64,000 bases of DNA from Solirubrobacter sp963848475 (GCA_963848475.1 CAWKDW010000014.1:558001-622000); one strand, 5' to 3'. Positions 28,599-37,886 are shown, counted from the first letter of the stretch. Made by a program: numbers and translations. Notes: generated by a model not told the origin, from the letters alone.

Positions 28599-31500
28599 CT
28601 AGCGAGCCTTCGAAAACACTTCCTGGCCGGTCTCGAACGAGTATCGGGACAGTTCGCGCGCCCAGCGACGGAACGGCTCCGTCGAGGTCGTGGCGCCGTT
28701 GGCCGTAGCCGCGGTCGCGCGGTCGAGGAAGACGCCAAGCCGGCCGTCGATGTCGCGCGAGGACCAGGCGATGGGCTGCGGGCGCGCGGACGGATCGAGG
28801 TCGCCGAACGCGAGCAGTAGCTCGGCGGCCGTGTCCGGGTAGGCGATCAGCACCGTCAGCAGGATCAGGACGGCCTCGTACTCGGCGATATCGGCGCCGG
28901 TGCTCGTGAGGAACGAATCGAGCTCGTCGGAGTCCTCGTTGAGCCGTGCGCGCACGAGCCGGTAGATGTTGGTGAGCTTCTTGACGGCGCGCGGCGTGCG
29001 CAACTCGCGGGCGACCTTCGTCGCGTAGTCGCGCTCGCGGTCGGTGAGGATGAGACGCCGCGTGTTGACCGATGTGGTGACCCGGATGGCCGGCGCCGGG
29101 GCCGACGCGGTCGCCGAAGCGGTAGGGACGGCGACGGTGACGTCGCCTGCTTGCTTCGGTGCGACCGGCTCGCCCGGGCCCGTGGACTCCGGGAGTGGAT
29201 CATCGCCGTGTGATGTCTCGAACACCGGCAGGAGGCTGTTGACGAGCGCGGTCGTCCCGCTCGATGCCATCGGCCGCAACGTGAACGGAATCTGGATGAT
29301 CTTCTCTAGATAGTTGAGCGGCGTCGACTCCCAAGCCTCTTCGAGTTCGCCCTCGTCCTGGAGCAGATCGGCGTAGTGAAGCCGCAGCGACTGCAACAGC
29401 CAGCGCGGATCTACGGCGATGATGACGACGAACAGTTCCAACGCGAGGATCAGGTGCACGGCCTCGAGCACCTCGACGACGCGCTTGGGTGGGCAGCGAT
29501 CGAGATCGTCGATATAGAGCACGATCCGGTTGATCTTTGGGAGTTGGTCGTCATCCCCGACGGCGTCTCCCTGCCGCAGCAGGATCTTGCTCATACGCTC
29601 GAAGTCGTCGTGAATGCGGGAGATCAGGCCGAGCTGCGAGCGGTAGTCGCCCGCGGCGCCCCGCTCAGCGGCGTAGCGGGCGAGCGCACGGCCGTGCGCG
29701 AGATCCTCGTACTCGCGTCGAAGCGCCGCCTCGCGCGCTTTCGCCGCGTCCGCCTCGGCCCTGGCATCGGTGCTTTTGACGGCCTCGATCGGCGTCGCGG
29801 GTCCGGCGCGTTTGAGCAGCGTCGAGAGGCGGTTCAGTGCCGCGGTCGCGGTCGCGGCCCCTGCGATGGCCGCGGAGATGACGCCTGGGATGGCGTCGAC
29901 CCCGATCATCAAGACCAGGACCACGGCGAGCACAACGAAGACGGCGAATGCGACGGCGGCCAGTCGCAGCCGCCCGCGCGCGTCGTTGAGTTCCTCGAGC
30001 GTCTTGACCCCGTCGCGACCGGTGGTCAGCCCGATCGTCCAGATCACAAGCCTGCGCCGCGCCTCCGCCTGCACGGTCTTCTCGTGGGCCTTGTCGAGGC
30101 GCTTGCCGACCGCCGACTCCGCGGCGAGCTTCTCCTCGAGGCGCGCCAGCTGCGAGGCCGCCGTCGCGGCGTCGTCCCCCGCGACCTCAGGCTTCGCGAG
30201 GGCGTCGAGGATGTGCGACGCCAGGCTCGCCCACAGATTCGCGTCCGCGAAGTGCCACGCGTTGAACTCAACGTTGCGGATATGGCTGCAGTGCGCGGCG
30301 CTCTCGGGCGCTGCCCGTGCGCGCTCCGACAAGATCCGCACCCGTTCCTGAACCTTGCGGATCAGGAACGACTTCCCGGAGCCCCAGTCGGCGAACAGCC
30401 CGATGGACAGCGGCGGCGATGTCGACCTCGCGGCGATCACGTCCGCCAGCGCCTCGGCGTCCGCCGCGATGTTGAGGTGATCGGTCCCGTCGGCCGAGTC
30501 CGGCGAGACGGACGCGAGCATCGACGTCGAGGTGATCGGCTCCCAGATCGTCGTTCCACCGCGATCGATGGTCGCCACGAGCCCATCCGGCCCGGGGACG
30601 AGCCGGGTGATGGTGCCGTCACCGCCGGTCGGGTCGCCGCGTAGGACACCTCCGACGACGTCGATCGCCTGGACGCCGTTGAGGCCTGCGGTGAGGAGCA
30701 GCGTGCCGTCGGCGTTGAAGGCGCAGGCGCGGGCAGGCCCCGGGAACACGTCCCAGCCGTCGGTGTCGCGCGATAGGTCCCAGACCGCGACTCGTCCATC
30801 CCGCAGGACCGCGGCGACCCGGTCTTCGTCGGGACTAAAGACGCACGAACTCGTCGGCCCGCCCGCGTCAAGGTCGCGCGGGTCGGTGCTCGACGGATCA
30901 AGGGTCCAGACGCGCGTCCCATGCTGGGTCGGGAGGCTCAGCTGCACGCCGCTCAAACTGAGTGCACCACCGACATCTCCCAACAGCTCCGCCGTCAAAT
31001 CTCCGGTCGGCACACGCCGTACCTGTACGGCGCCTTCGGCCGTGAAGGTGGCGACCTGCATTCCACTGACCGTGCAGCTGACCGCACCCGGATGTCGGCC
31101 GATCACTTCGCTGGGAGGCAGCACGAGATCGCCGTTGTCCAACAACGCGACCAGCGTCCCGTCGCTGGTGTAGCCACAGCCGCGGACCCCGGCCGAGTCG
31201 CCAATCGATGAGATCCGCTCACCGGTAGCCGCTTTGTGTCGCACGAGCCTACGCCCTGCGACGACCAACTCGATCCCGCTCGGCTCGAACGCGACGGCGA
31301 CGTGTTCGCCGGCGATGCGCACTCGCTGGACGTATCCGTGCACGATCGTGCGGCGCGCCCACTCCACCAGTACGTCGGCGCCATTGAGATGGCGCTCCAC
31401 ACCAGACCGCCGAAATGCACGTCCCAGCGGCTCGTCCATTCGGCTGAGCGCCAGCAGCACCAATCGACCGTCGATCACATCCCCGACCGCTTGGGCCGAC

Positions 31501-31715
31501 AGCAAGCTCGCGCAGCGGCCGAGCCATTCCTCGACCGGGCGCTCCGCGCCTTCGTCGGGGAGCGGTCCCGTCAGCAGCGGAGCTCCGTACTCCACGCCGT
31601 GACGAGACATAAGGGCTGTCGCGATCTGCCCGGGAGTGACGGGCCCGACGAACGAACCGGCCACGGCGCGGACCGAGTCTGAGAATTCCAGGAGGTCTGG
31701 CGGCGCGCTCGTCAC
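28599..31715 (-). CDS. Clp-N-like/WD40/KAP P-loop NTPase, membrane-anchored
   Basis: 1038 residues from GTG 31715. Residues ~10-110 hold two weak helical repeats resembling Clp-N (VTPGQIATALMSRHGVEYGA and IDGRLVLLALSRMDEPLGRA). Residues ~130-395 form about seven WD40-like blades (e.g. CVFSPDEDRVAAVLRDGRVA, CAFNADGTLLLTAGLNGVQA). The KAP NTPase starts ~415: Walker A GLFADWGSGKS (439-449), FNAWHFADANLWASL, Walker B RIVLYIDDLDRC (~730-741) and AVDPRWL. Two membrane helices (~583-628) interrupt the NTPase core, the KAP hallmark. KAP ATPases tether to the inner membrane face; the sensor-like propeller suggests a signal or defence switch, by inference. A degenerate IS lies directly behind it. Confidence 0.88.
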   Translation of the reverse strand: MTSAPPDLLEFSDSVRAVAGSFVGPVTPGQIATALMSRHGVEYGAPLLTGPLPDEGAERPVEEWLGRCASLLSAQAVGDVIDGRLVLLALSRMDEPLGRAFRRSGVERHLNGADVLVEWARRTIVHGYVQRVRIAGEHVAVAFEPSGIELVVAGRRLVRHKAATGERISSIGDSAGVRGCGYTSDGTLVALLDNGDLVLPPSEVIGRHPGAVSCTVSGMQVATFTAEGAVQVRRVPTGDLTAELLGDVGGALSLSGVQLSLPTQHGTRVWTLDPSSTDPRDLDAGGPTSSCVFSPDEDRVAAVLRDGRVAVWDLSRDTDGWDVFPGPARACAFNADGTLLLTAGLNGVQAIDVVGGVLRGDPTGGDGTITRLVPGPDGLVATIDRGGTTIWEPITSTSMLASVSPDSADGTDHLNIAADAEALADVIAARSTSPPLSIGLFADWGSGKSFLIRKVQERVRILSERARAAPESAAHCSHIRNVEFNAWHFADANLWASLASHILDALAKPEVAGDDAATAASQLARLEEKLAAESAVGKRLDKAHEKTVQAEARRRLVIWTIGLTTGRDGVKTLEELNDARGRLRLAAVAFAVFVVLAVVLVLMIGVDAIPGVISAAIAGAATATAALNRLSTLLKRAGPATPIEAVKSTDARAEADAAKAREAALRREYEDLAHGRALARYAAERGAAGDYRSQLGLISRIHDDFERMSKILLRQGDAVGDDDQLPKINRIVLYIDDLDRCPPKRVVEVLEAVHLILALELFVVIIAVDPRWLLQSLRLHYADLLQDEGELEEAWESTPLNYLEKIIQIPFTLRPMASSGTTALVNSLLPVFETSHGDDPLPESTGPGEPVAPKQAGDVTVAVPTASATASAPAPAIRVTTSVNTRRLILTDRERDYATKVARELRTPRAVKKLTNIYRLVRARLNEDSDELDSFLTSTGADIAEYEAVLILLTVLIAYPDTAAELLLAFGDLDPSARPQPIAWSSRDIDGRLGVFLDRATAATANGATTSTEPFRRWARELSRYSFETGQEVFSKAR

Positions 31716-31740
31716 GCGCCGACCCTATCCGTGGAAGGTC

Positions 31741-32736
31741 TTATCGGCCAAGCTGGGAGTAGCGCGCCTCGGTGGCGTCCTTCTGGGGCTGCCACCACCA
31801 GTCGTTGCCGCGGTACCACTCGATCGTCGCCTCCAGCCCGGCCTGGAAGTCGCCGTAGCGGGGTGTCCAGCCGAGCTGGGTGCGGATCTTGGTCGAGTCG
31901 TTGGAGTAGCGCAGGTCGTGGCCCGGCCGGTCGGGCACGTGATCGAACGCGTCGGCGGGCTCGCCCATGAGCTCGAGCAGCACGGCGAGGATCTGGGCGT
32001 TGCTGCGCTCGTCGCCGGAGCCGATCAGGTACGTCTCGCCCGGGGCGCCCTTGCTCAGGATCAGGTGGACGGCCTCGTTGTGGTCGTCGACGTGGGTCCA
32101 CTCGCGCACGTTGACGCCCGCGCCGTAGAGCTTCGGCCGCACGCCGCCGATCACGTTCGTGATCTGGCGCGGGATGAACTTCTCCACGTGCTGGTAGGGG
32201 CCGTAGTTGTTGGCGCAGTTCGAGAGCGTCGCGTGGATGCCGAACGAGCGCGCCCAGGCGCGCACCAGCAGGTCCGAGCCCGCCTTGGTCGCCGAATACG
32301 GGCTCGAAGGGTCGTACGGCGTCTGCTCGGTGAACTGGTCGTCGCCGTCGAGGTCGAGGTCGCCGAAGACCTCGTCGGTCGAGATGTGGTGCAGCCGCTT
32401 GGAGTGGCGGCGCACGGCCTCGAGGATCGTGTAGGTCCCGATCACGTTGGTGCGGATGAACGGCTCGGGGTCGTGCAGCGAGTTGTCGACGTGCGACTCG
32501 GCGGCGAAGTGCACGACCATGTCGCACTCGGACACGAGGCGGTCGACGAGCGGGCCGTCGCAGATGTCGCCGTGGACGAACTGGACCTGTTCGGCGACCG
32601 GCTTCAGGCTCTCGCGGTTGCCCGCGTACGTGAGCGCGTCGAGGACGCAGAGCTCGTACTCCGGGTGGTTGCGGATCGTGTAGTGGACGAAGTTCGCCCC
32701 GATGAAGCCGGCACCGCCGGTGACGAGCAGTTTCAC
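31741..32736 (-). CDS. rfbB: dTDP-glucose 4,6-dehydratase
   Basis: 331 residues from GTG 32736, which overlaps the rfbD stop as GTGA. NAD site LLVTGGAGFIGANFVH; dehydratase signatures HFAAESHVDNS, ISTDEVFGDLD and YSATKAGSD (YxxxK), NNYGPYQHVEKFIP and WTHVDDHNEAVHL. Makes dTDP-4-keto-6-deoxyglucose, the second step of dTDP-L-rhamnose synthesis for cell-wall polysaccharide. Paired with rfbD; rfbA is about 8 kb away. Confidence 0.96.
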   Translation of the reverse strand: MKLLVTGGAGFIGANFVHYTIRNHPEYELCVLDALTYAGNRESLKPVAEQVQFVHGDICDGPLVDRLVSECDMVVHFAAESHVDNSLHDPEPFIRTNVIGTYTILEAVRRHSKRLHHISTDEVFGDLDLDGDDQFTEQTPYDPSSPYSATKAGSDLLVRAWARSFGIHATLSNCANNYGPYQHVEKFIPRQITNVIGGVRPKLYGAGVNVREWTHVDDHNEAVHLILSKGAPGETYLIGSGDERSNAQILAVLLELMGEPADAFDHVPDRPGHDLRYSNDSTKIRTQLGWTPRYGDFQAGLEATIEWYRGNDWWWQPQKDATEARYSQLGR

Positions 32737-33576
32737 GACGCGAGAACCTCTTTGGCGATCAGGTGGGCGGCGAGGCCGTCCTGCCACGCCGGCAGGACCG
32801 GCGCGTCGGAGCGGGTGGAGCCGAGAACGGAATAGGCCGGGCGCGGCGCGGGCGCGCCGAAGTCCGCGGTCGTACCGCGGTGGACGGTGGGCGACAGGCC
32901 GGCGCGCTCGAACGCCGCGCAGGCGAGGTCCCACCAGGTGCAGGAGCCGCCACCGGCGACGTGCAGCACCCCGTGCAGGCGCGCCTCCGCGACCGCGATC
33001 AGCGCCGGCGCGAGATGCCCGGTGTAGGTCGGGCAGCCGAGCTGGTCGTCGACCACCTTGAGCTCGTCGCGCTCGCCGGCGAGCCGCAGCATCGTGTCGA
33101 CGAAGTTCTTGCCGTGCGGGCCGAAGACCCACGCGGTGCCGGACGATCGTGTGAGCGGCGGGCGCGGCGTCGGCCACGGCGATCTCGCCCGCGAGCTTGG
33201 AACGGCCGTAGGCGCCGATCGGCCCCGTCGGCGCGTCCTCGCGGTAGGGCGACGTGGCGTCCCCGCCGAAGACGTAGTCGGTCGAGACGTGGACGATGTG
33301 GGCGCCGGCCTCGGCGGCGGCCGCGGCGAGGTGCCCCGCGCCGTCGCCGTTGATCCGCGTCGCCTCCGCCTCGGCGGTCTCGGCGCCGTCGACGTTGGTC
33401 CAGGCCGCGCAGTTGATCACCGCGTCCGGGCGCGTGTCGCGCACGGCGGCGCGCACCGCGTCGGCGTCGGTGATGTCGAGGTCGGCGCGAGCGAAGGCGA
33501 CGACGTCATGGCCGCCGCCGGCGGCGACGACATCCGTGCCGAGCATGCCCGCGGCCCCCGTGACGAGAAGGCGCAT
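32733..33576 (-). CDS. rfbD: dTDP-4-dehydrorhamnose reductase, frameshifted
   Basis: N-terminal half from ATG 33576: LLVTGAAGMLGTDVV, INCAAWTNVDGAE, STDYVFGGDATSPYREDAP and YGRSKLAGE (the YxxxK site). The C-terminal half lies in another frame (LAGERDELKVVDDQLGCPTY, VLHVAGGGSCTWWDL). Removing one G near 33138 joins them through the expected TAWVFGPHGKNFVDTML. The gene is therefore probably intact in the cell. Reduces dTDP-4-keto-rhamnose to dTDP-L-rhamnose with NADPH. No rfbC epimerase is visible nearby. Confidence 0.9.
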
Positions 33577-33584
33577 GGCCAACA

Positions 33585-34883
33585 TCAATAGCGCAGGTTC
33601 TCGGCGGCGCGAAGCGCCAGCGAGAGCTCGAAGCGCGCCTCGGGGTCCTCGAGACGGTCGCCGAACAGCTCGCGCAGTTGCTTGAGCCGGTAGCGCACGG
33701 TCTGCGGGTGGACGTCGAGCGCGGCGGCCACCGCCTGCACCTGCCCGGGCCGGTCCAGCCAGGCGCGGAGCGTGGTCACGAGCCGCTCGCGCGGGCCGTC
33801 GCCGAGCCCGTCCAGCGGCGCCAAGCGCGTACGCGCGAGGTCGGCGGCGATCGCCGGCGCCGCGGCCATCAGCAGCGCGGGGAGGTACTCGTCGGCGACG
33901 ATCAGGCGCGAGCGAGACTGGCCAGGCGCCGAGGGTGGACCCTGACCGGTCGGGGAGGGCGCCTCCCCACCATCGAGGCGGCCTTGGGCGGCGAGCCGGA
34001 ACGCGGCCTCGGCGCGACGCAGGCTCGCGGCCGCCTCCGGCCAGATCACGGCCGGGCCGAGCGCGGCGAGCTCATCGCCGAGCGCCGCCTCGAGCGTGCG
34101 GCGGCGGCCGGGACCCTCGGGGTCGGGCATCATCACGACCGCGAGCCCGCCGACCGCGGCGCCCACCGCTCCCGGGCCGATCCGGCGCGCGAGCCGCGAC
34201 GCGATCCCGTCGGCGACCTCCTCGCCCGGCCCCGCCTCGCCGTGGGCGGCGGCGAGCCCTTCGGGCTGGTCGGCCTCGGCCGCGACCACCGCGGACACCA
34301 GGCGCGGGAGCGCCCAGCCCGCGGCCTGCGCGGCCGTGCGCACGGCCTCGATCGGCGCCGGCGGGTCCTGCACGAGCAGCCGCAGCAGACCCTGGCGGCG
34401 GCGCTGGCTCTCGCCCGCCGCCTCCGACTGCGCCTCCGCGTAGCCGGCGGCGGACTCGGCGGAGATCTCGTCGATGTAGGCGAAGATCGCCTCGCCGAGG
34501 TCATACAAGGAGTCGGGCGGGAAGCCCGAGCGCGTGCCGACGTCGACGAAGTGCCGCCACGCGACCTTCGCGCCGACGCGATAGGCGGAGAGCAGCGCGT
34601 CCAGCGAGCGGCCCTGCTGGAACTCGCCCGCGCCGAGGCGCCCGTAGGTGTCGCGCGCCCGCGCGTCCTTGCGGGCCTCGCCTGTGAGCAGGTCGACGAA
34701 GCGGCTGAGCGCGACCTGGACGCCGAAGCGCACGGTCTCGCCGAAGCGGCCCTCCATCGGACGCGCGTAGTCGGGGACCTCGCGCGCGATCGCGGCGACG
34801 ATTCCGTCCGCCAGGTCAGGCAGCGAGCCGCGGAGCGCGTCCGCGGACTGCGGGGGGAGCGTCGCCGGCGCGATCATTATCAC
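33585..34883 (-). CDS. PucR/CdaR-type transcription regulator
   Basis: 432 residues. The N-terminal ~170 residues form a helical RsbRD-like/PucR_GGDEF-preceding domain (GRFGETVRFGVQVALSRFVD, RSLDALLSAYRVGAKVAWRH). The C-terminus has the PucR HTH (AAALDVHPQTVRYRLKQLRE, then FGDRLEDPEARFELSLALRA). Such proteins activate catabolic or membrane-lipid genes. It is divergent from a fatty acid desaturase gene 80 bp away, which is its most likely target by position. Confidence 0.9.
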   Translation of the reverse strand: MIMIAPATLPPQSADALRGSLPDLADGIVAAIAREVPDYARPMEGRFGETVRFGVQVALSRFVDLLTGEARKDARARDTYGRLGAGEFQQGRSLDALLSAYRVGAKVAWRHFVDVGTRSGFPPDSLYDLGEAIFAYIDEISAESAAGYAEAQSEAAGESQRRRQGLLRLLVQDPPAPIEAVRTAAQAAGWALPRLVSAVVAAEADQPEGLAAAHGEAGPGEEVADGIASRLARRIGPGAVGAAVGGLAVVMMPDPEGPGRRRTLEAALGDELAALGPAVIWPEAAASLRRAEAAFRLAAQGRLDGGEAPSPTGQGPPSAPGQSRSRLIVADEYLPALLMAAAPAIAADLARTRLAPLDGLGDGPRERLVTTLRAWLDRPGQVQAVAAALDVHPQTVRYRLKQLRELFGDRLEDPEARFELSLALRAAENLRY

Positions 34884-34963
34884 GAGGCTACAAGAATCGC
34901 CATTTGGAAGTGTGCGTACGTGCCAGGAGTTTGGCCGCCCTTAGGGATAGAGATGTATTCCGA

Positions 34964-35848
34964 ATGTCGAGGGCCCACCAAGTTCTGAACCTCACCGGGG
35001 TCGCGCTGCCGTTTCTCGGCTTCCTGGCCGCGATCCTGCTGCTCTGGGACGAGTGGATCGGTTGGACGTCGCTGGCCGTGCTGGCCCTGATGTACGTCGT
35101 CTCGGTGATGGGCGTGACGCTCGGATTCCATCGGCTGCTCACGCACCGTTCGTTCCAGACCTACAAACCGGTCGAATACACGATCGCCATCCTCGGCTCG
35201 ATGGCCGTGCAGGGCCCGGTCATGAACTGGGTCGCCGACCACCGCAAGCACCACGCGCACACCGACCAGGAGGGCGATCCGCACACGCCCCACGGGCACG
35301 GCAGCGGCTTCAAGGGCTCGGTCCTCGGCCTCTGGTACGCACACATGGGCTGGCTGTTCGAGCGCTCGGGCACGACCGAGCACCAGCGCTACGCCCGCGA
35401 TCTCTACGAGGACCGCGGGATGCAGCTCATCCACAAGACCTTCCCGGTCTGGGTCGTGCTGGGCATCGCGCTTCCGGCCGCGATCGCGTTCGCGATCACC
35501 GGCACCTGGCGCGGCGCGCTCGAAGGCGCGCTGTGGGGCGGCGCGGTGCGGGTCTTCCTCGGCCACCACGTGACCTGGTCGATCAACTCCGTCTGCCACT
35601 TCTTCGGCACCCGGCGGTTCACCGTCGAGGATCACTCGACCAACGTCTTCTGGCTCGCCCCGCTCTCGATGGGCGAGTCCTGGCACCACAACCACCACAC
35701 GTTCCCGCGCTCGGCCTTCCACGGCCTCAAGAGCTGGGAGGTCGACCCGACCGGCTGGGTCATCCGCGGCATGCGGCGCGTGAAGCTGGCCTGGAACGTG
35801 GTCGAGATCACGCCCGAGCGCCAGCGCGAGAAACTCGCCCAGCTATAA
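34964..35848 (+). CDS. Acyl-CoA/acyl-lipid delta-9-type fatty acid desaturase
   Basis: 294 residues from ATG 34964; a frame 20 codons longer exists but its extra residues look non-coding. All three His boxes are present: HRLLTH, HRKHHAHTD and HHNHH (in ESWHHNHHTFPRSAFHG), as in membrane di-iron desaturases. Four main hydrophobic segments. Introduces a double bond using O2 and an electron donor, to adjust membrane fluidity. Opposite orientation to the PucR regulator, and followed 10 bp later by an MFS gene. Confidence 0.93.
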   Translation: MSRAHQVLNLTGVALPFLGFLAAILLLWDEWIGWTSLAVLALMYVVSVMGVTLGFHRLLTHRSFQTYKPVEYTIAILGSMAVQGPVMNWVADHRKHHAHTDQEGDPHTPHGHGSGFKGSVLGLWYAHMGWLFERSGTTEHQRYARDLYEDRGMQLIHKTFPVWVVLGIALPAAIAFAITGTWRGALEGALWGGAVRVFLGHHVTWSINSVCHFFGTRRFTVEDHSTNVFWLAPLSMGESWHHNHHTFPRSAFHGLKSWEVDPTGWVIRGMRRVKLAWNVVEITPERQREKLAQL

Positions 35849-35858
35849 CGCGAGCGGC

Positions 35859-36981
35859 ATGACGCCGCGTCAAGCCACGTTCGCCGTCTTCGCGGTGAAC
35901 GGAGCGATGATCGGCACCTGGGTCGCCCACATCCCGTGGCTCCAGGAGCGCCTGGACATCTCCAAGACGACGATCGGCTTCGCGCTGCTGTGCATGGCCG
36001 CGGGCGCGATGATCGCGATGCCGCTGACGGGCCACGTGCTCGCCGGGCGCTCGAGCGCGGGCGTGACGCGCACCGCCACGCTGGTCTACTGCCTGATGCT
36101 GCCGCTGCCGCTGCTGGCGCCGACGCCGGTCGCGCTCGGGGCGATCCTGTTCGGCTTCGGTGCCGTCAACGGCGCGATGGACGTCTCGATGAACGCCCAC
36201 GGCATCGCCGTCGAACGCGATCTGGGCCGGCCGATCATGTCCTCGCTGCACGGCGGTTGGAGCATCGGCGGCTTCCTGGCCGCCGGGGTCGCGGTGCTCG
36301 CGGGCGCGGCGGGGGTGGACCCGCGGGTCCTCGCGCTGTGCCTCGGCATCGCGCTGTGGCTGTCGGCGTGGTGGATCACAGCGCGGCTCGGCGAGCGCCT
36401 CGACGCACGGCGAGAGCTCGAGCTTCGCGCTGCCGTCCCGCGGCGTGGTCCTGATCGGGGCGCTCTGCTTTCTGACGATGGTCACCGAGGGTGCGATCGG
36501 CGACTGGAGCGGCATCTACCTGCGCCAGGACCTCGGTTCGAGCGCGTCCGCGGCGGCGACCGGCTTCGCGGGCTTCTCGCTCGGGATGGCGATCGCGCGG
36601 CTCGGCGGCGACTGGATCAACGTGCGCGTCGGCCCTGGCGCGCTGCTGCGCGGCGGGATGTCGGTGGTCGCCCTCGCGCTCGCCGCCGTGCTGCTCGTCG
36701 CGCAGTCGGTGCCGGCCGTCTTCGGCTTCCTGGCGATCGGGCTCGGGATCGCCAACGCCGTCCCGATCCTCTTCAGCGCGGCGGGGCGGCACGAACCGTC
36801 CGCGCCGTCGCTGGCCGCGGTCTTCACCGTCGGCTACACGGGCTTCATCATCGGCCCGCCGCTGATCGGCGCGCTCGCCGACACGATCGGGCTGCCCGAG
36901 ACGCTCGCGCTGCTGTGCGTCGTCGCGCTCTCGGTCACCGTCCTCGGTGGGCGAGCCGTCAGTCCAGCGCCTGATCGATGA
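35859..36981 (+). CDS. MFS transporter, frameshifted
   Basis: Helices 1-6 are in the first frame (from ATG 35859: VFAVNGAMIGTWVAHIPWLQ, FGFGAVNGAMDVSMNAHGIA, SLHGGWSIGGFLAAGV). Helices 7-12 are in another frame (VVLIGALCFLTMVTEGAIGD, FGFLAIGLGIANAVPILFSA). They connect if one base is removed near 36425, in the cytoplasmic loop. The MDVSMNAHG and LHGGWSxGG motifs are typical of the YbjJ/fucose-permease-like MFS branch. The last 23 bp overlap the convergent HisKA gene. Confidence 0.87.
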
Positions 36982-37165
36982 GGCGGCGGATGTCGCCCGC
37001 CGCGTCCTGGATGCGGGCGGCGAACTCGCGCCGGTCGGCGGGCGTGATGTCGCGCTCGCCGGCGAGCACCTCCGCGAAGCCGGCGACGATCGTCAGCGGC
37101 GTGCGCAGATCGTGGCGCAGCTTGCGGCGGGTCTCCCCGTCGAGGATCAGGTCGTCGTCGCTCAC
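36959..37165 (-). CDS. Stand-alone HisKA dimerisation/phosphoacceptor protein
   Basis: Only 68 residues. It is essentially one histidine-kinase DHp hairpin: the H-box RHDLRTPLTIVAGFAEVLAG (His ~18) and a second helix FAARIQDAAGDIRRLIDQAL. There is no sensor, no transmembrane helix and no ATPase domain. Its ATG overlaps the stop of the NarL-type regulator gene (ATGA, 37162-37165), so it is translated with it. It could be a phosphotransfer protein, a dimerisation decoy or a regulator of a larger kinase. It is not a remnant by position, since start, frame and coupling are clean. Confidence 0.8.
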   Translation of the reverse strand: MSDDDLILDGETRRKLRHDLRTPLTIVAGFAEVLAGERDITPADRREFAARIQDAAGDIRRLIDQALD

Positions 37166-37797
37166 AGGCCGGTGGGCGCGGAGATGAAGCCCTCACGCAG
37201 GGCGATCGCGATCGCATGCACGCGCGTGTTGGCCTCCAGCTTGTTCATCGCGTTGCGGATGTGGGTCTTGATCGTCTCGGGCGAGAGGTACAGCCGCTCG
37301 GCCACCTGCTCGCCGGTCAGGCCCTGGGCCAGCAGGTCCATGATCTCGCGCTCGCGCTTGGAGAGCACGCGCTGGGTCTGCGTGGCCTTGCGCGAGAGCA
37401 GCGCCGACTGCAGCCGCGGGTCGACGTAGGTGCCGCCCTCGGCGACCGTGCGGATCGCGCTGCGCAGTTCGGCCTGCGTGCCCTCCTTGAGCGCATAGCC
37501 GCGGGCGCCGGAATCGAGGCCCTTGATCAGCAGCTCGATCTCGTTGGAGCCGGTGTAGAGCACGATCCGGCGCTCGGGGTCGGAGTCGATCAGCTGCGCG
37601 GTGAGCTCGATGCCGGAGTCCTCGCCGAGGCGGATGTCGACCAGGGAGACGTCCGGCGCGAGCCGCTCGACCAGCTCGCGGCCTTCGTCCGCGGTCCCGG
37701 CGGCGCCGAGCACCTCGATTCCGTCGCGCCCGAGCAGCAGCTCGAGACCCTCGCGGAGAGCCTGGTGATCCTCGATGAGCACGAGTCGGAGGGGCAT
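37162..37797 (-). CDS. NarL-type response regulator
   Basis: 211 residues. Receiver: acidic pair in LIEDHQALREG, phosphoacceptor Asp in VSLVDIRLGEDSG, Thr in RIVLYTGSN and Lys in GYALKEGTQ. The LuxR HTH (~140-205) has LSKREREIMDLLAQGLTGEQ and LSPETIKTHIRNAMNKLEAN. The next, coupled gene encodes a kinase DHp domain without ATPase, so its own phosphodonor is not obvious. Confidence 0.93.
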   Translation of the reverse strand: MPLRLVLIEDHQALREGLELLLGRDGIEVLGAAGTADEGRELVERLAPDVSLVDIRLGEDSGIELTAQLIDSDPERRIVLYTGSNEIELLIKGLDSGARGYALKEGTQAELRSAIRTVAEGGTYVDPRLQSALLSRKATQTQRVLSKREREIMDLLAQGLTGEQVAERLYLSPETIKTHIRNAMNKLEANTRVHAIAIALREGFISAPTGL

Positions 37798-37886
37798 GTC
37801 GGCGGGTGTATCGGCCGGGACGCGGCGCGACGTAAAGGCGGAATTTCCGCCGCTGCTGAAGAGTACGGCTCCCGCAGCACTCTAAG

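Noticed and set aside
31741..33588. 615-residue rfbD-rfbB fusion protein
   Set aside because: It arises only because the +1 frameshift in rfbD moves its N-terminal half into the rfbB frame; the C-terminal half of rfbD is present in the correct frame and ends at the rfbB start.
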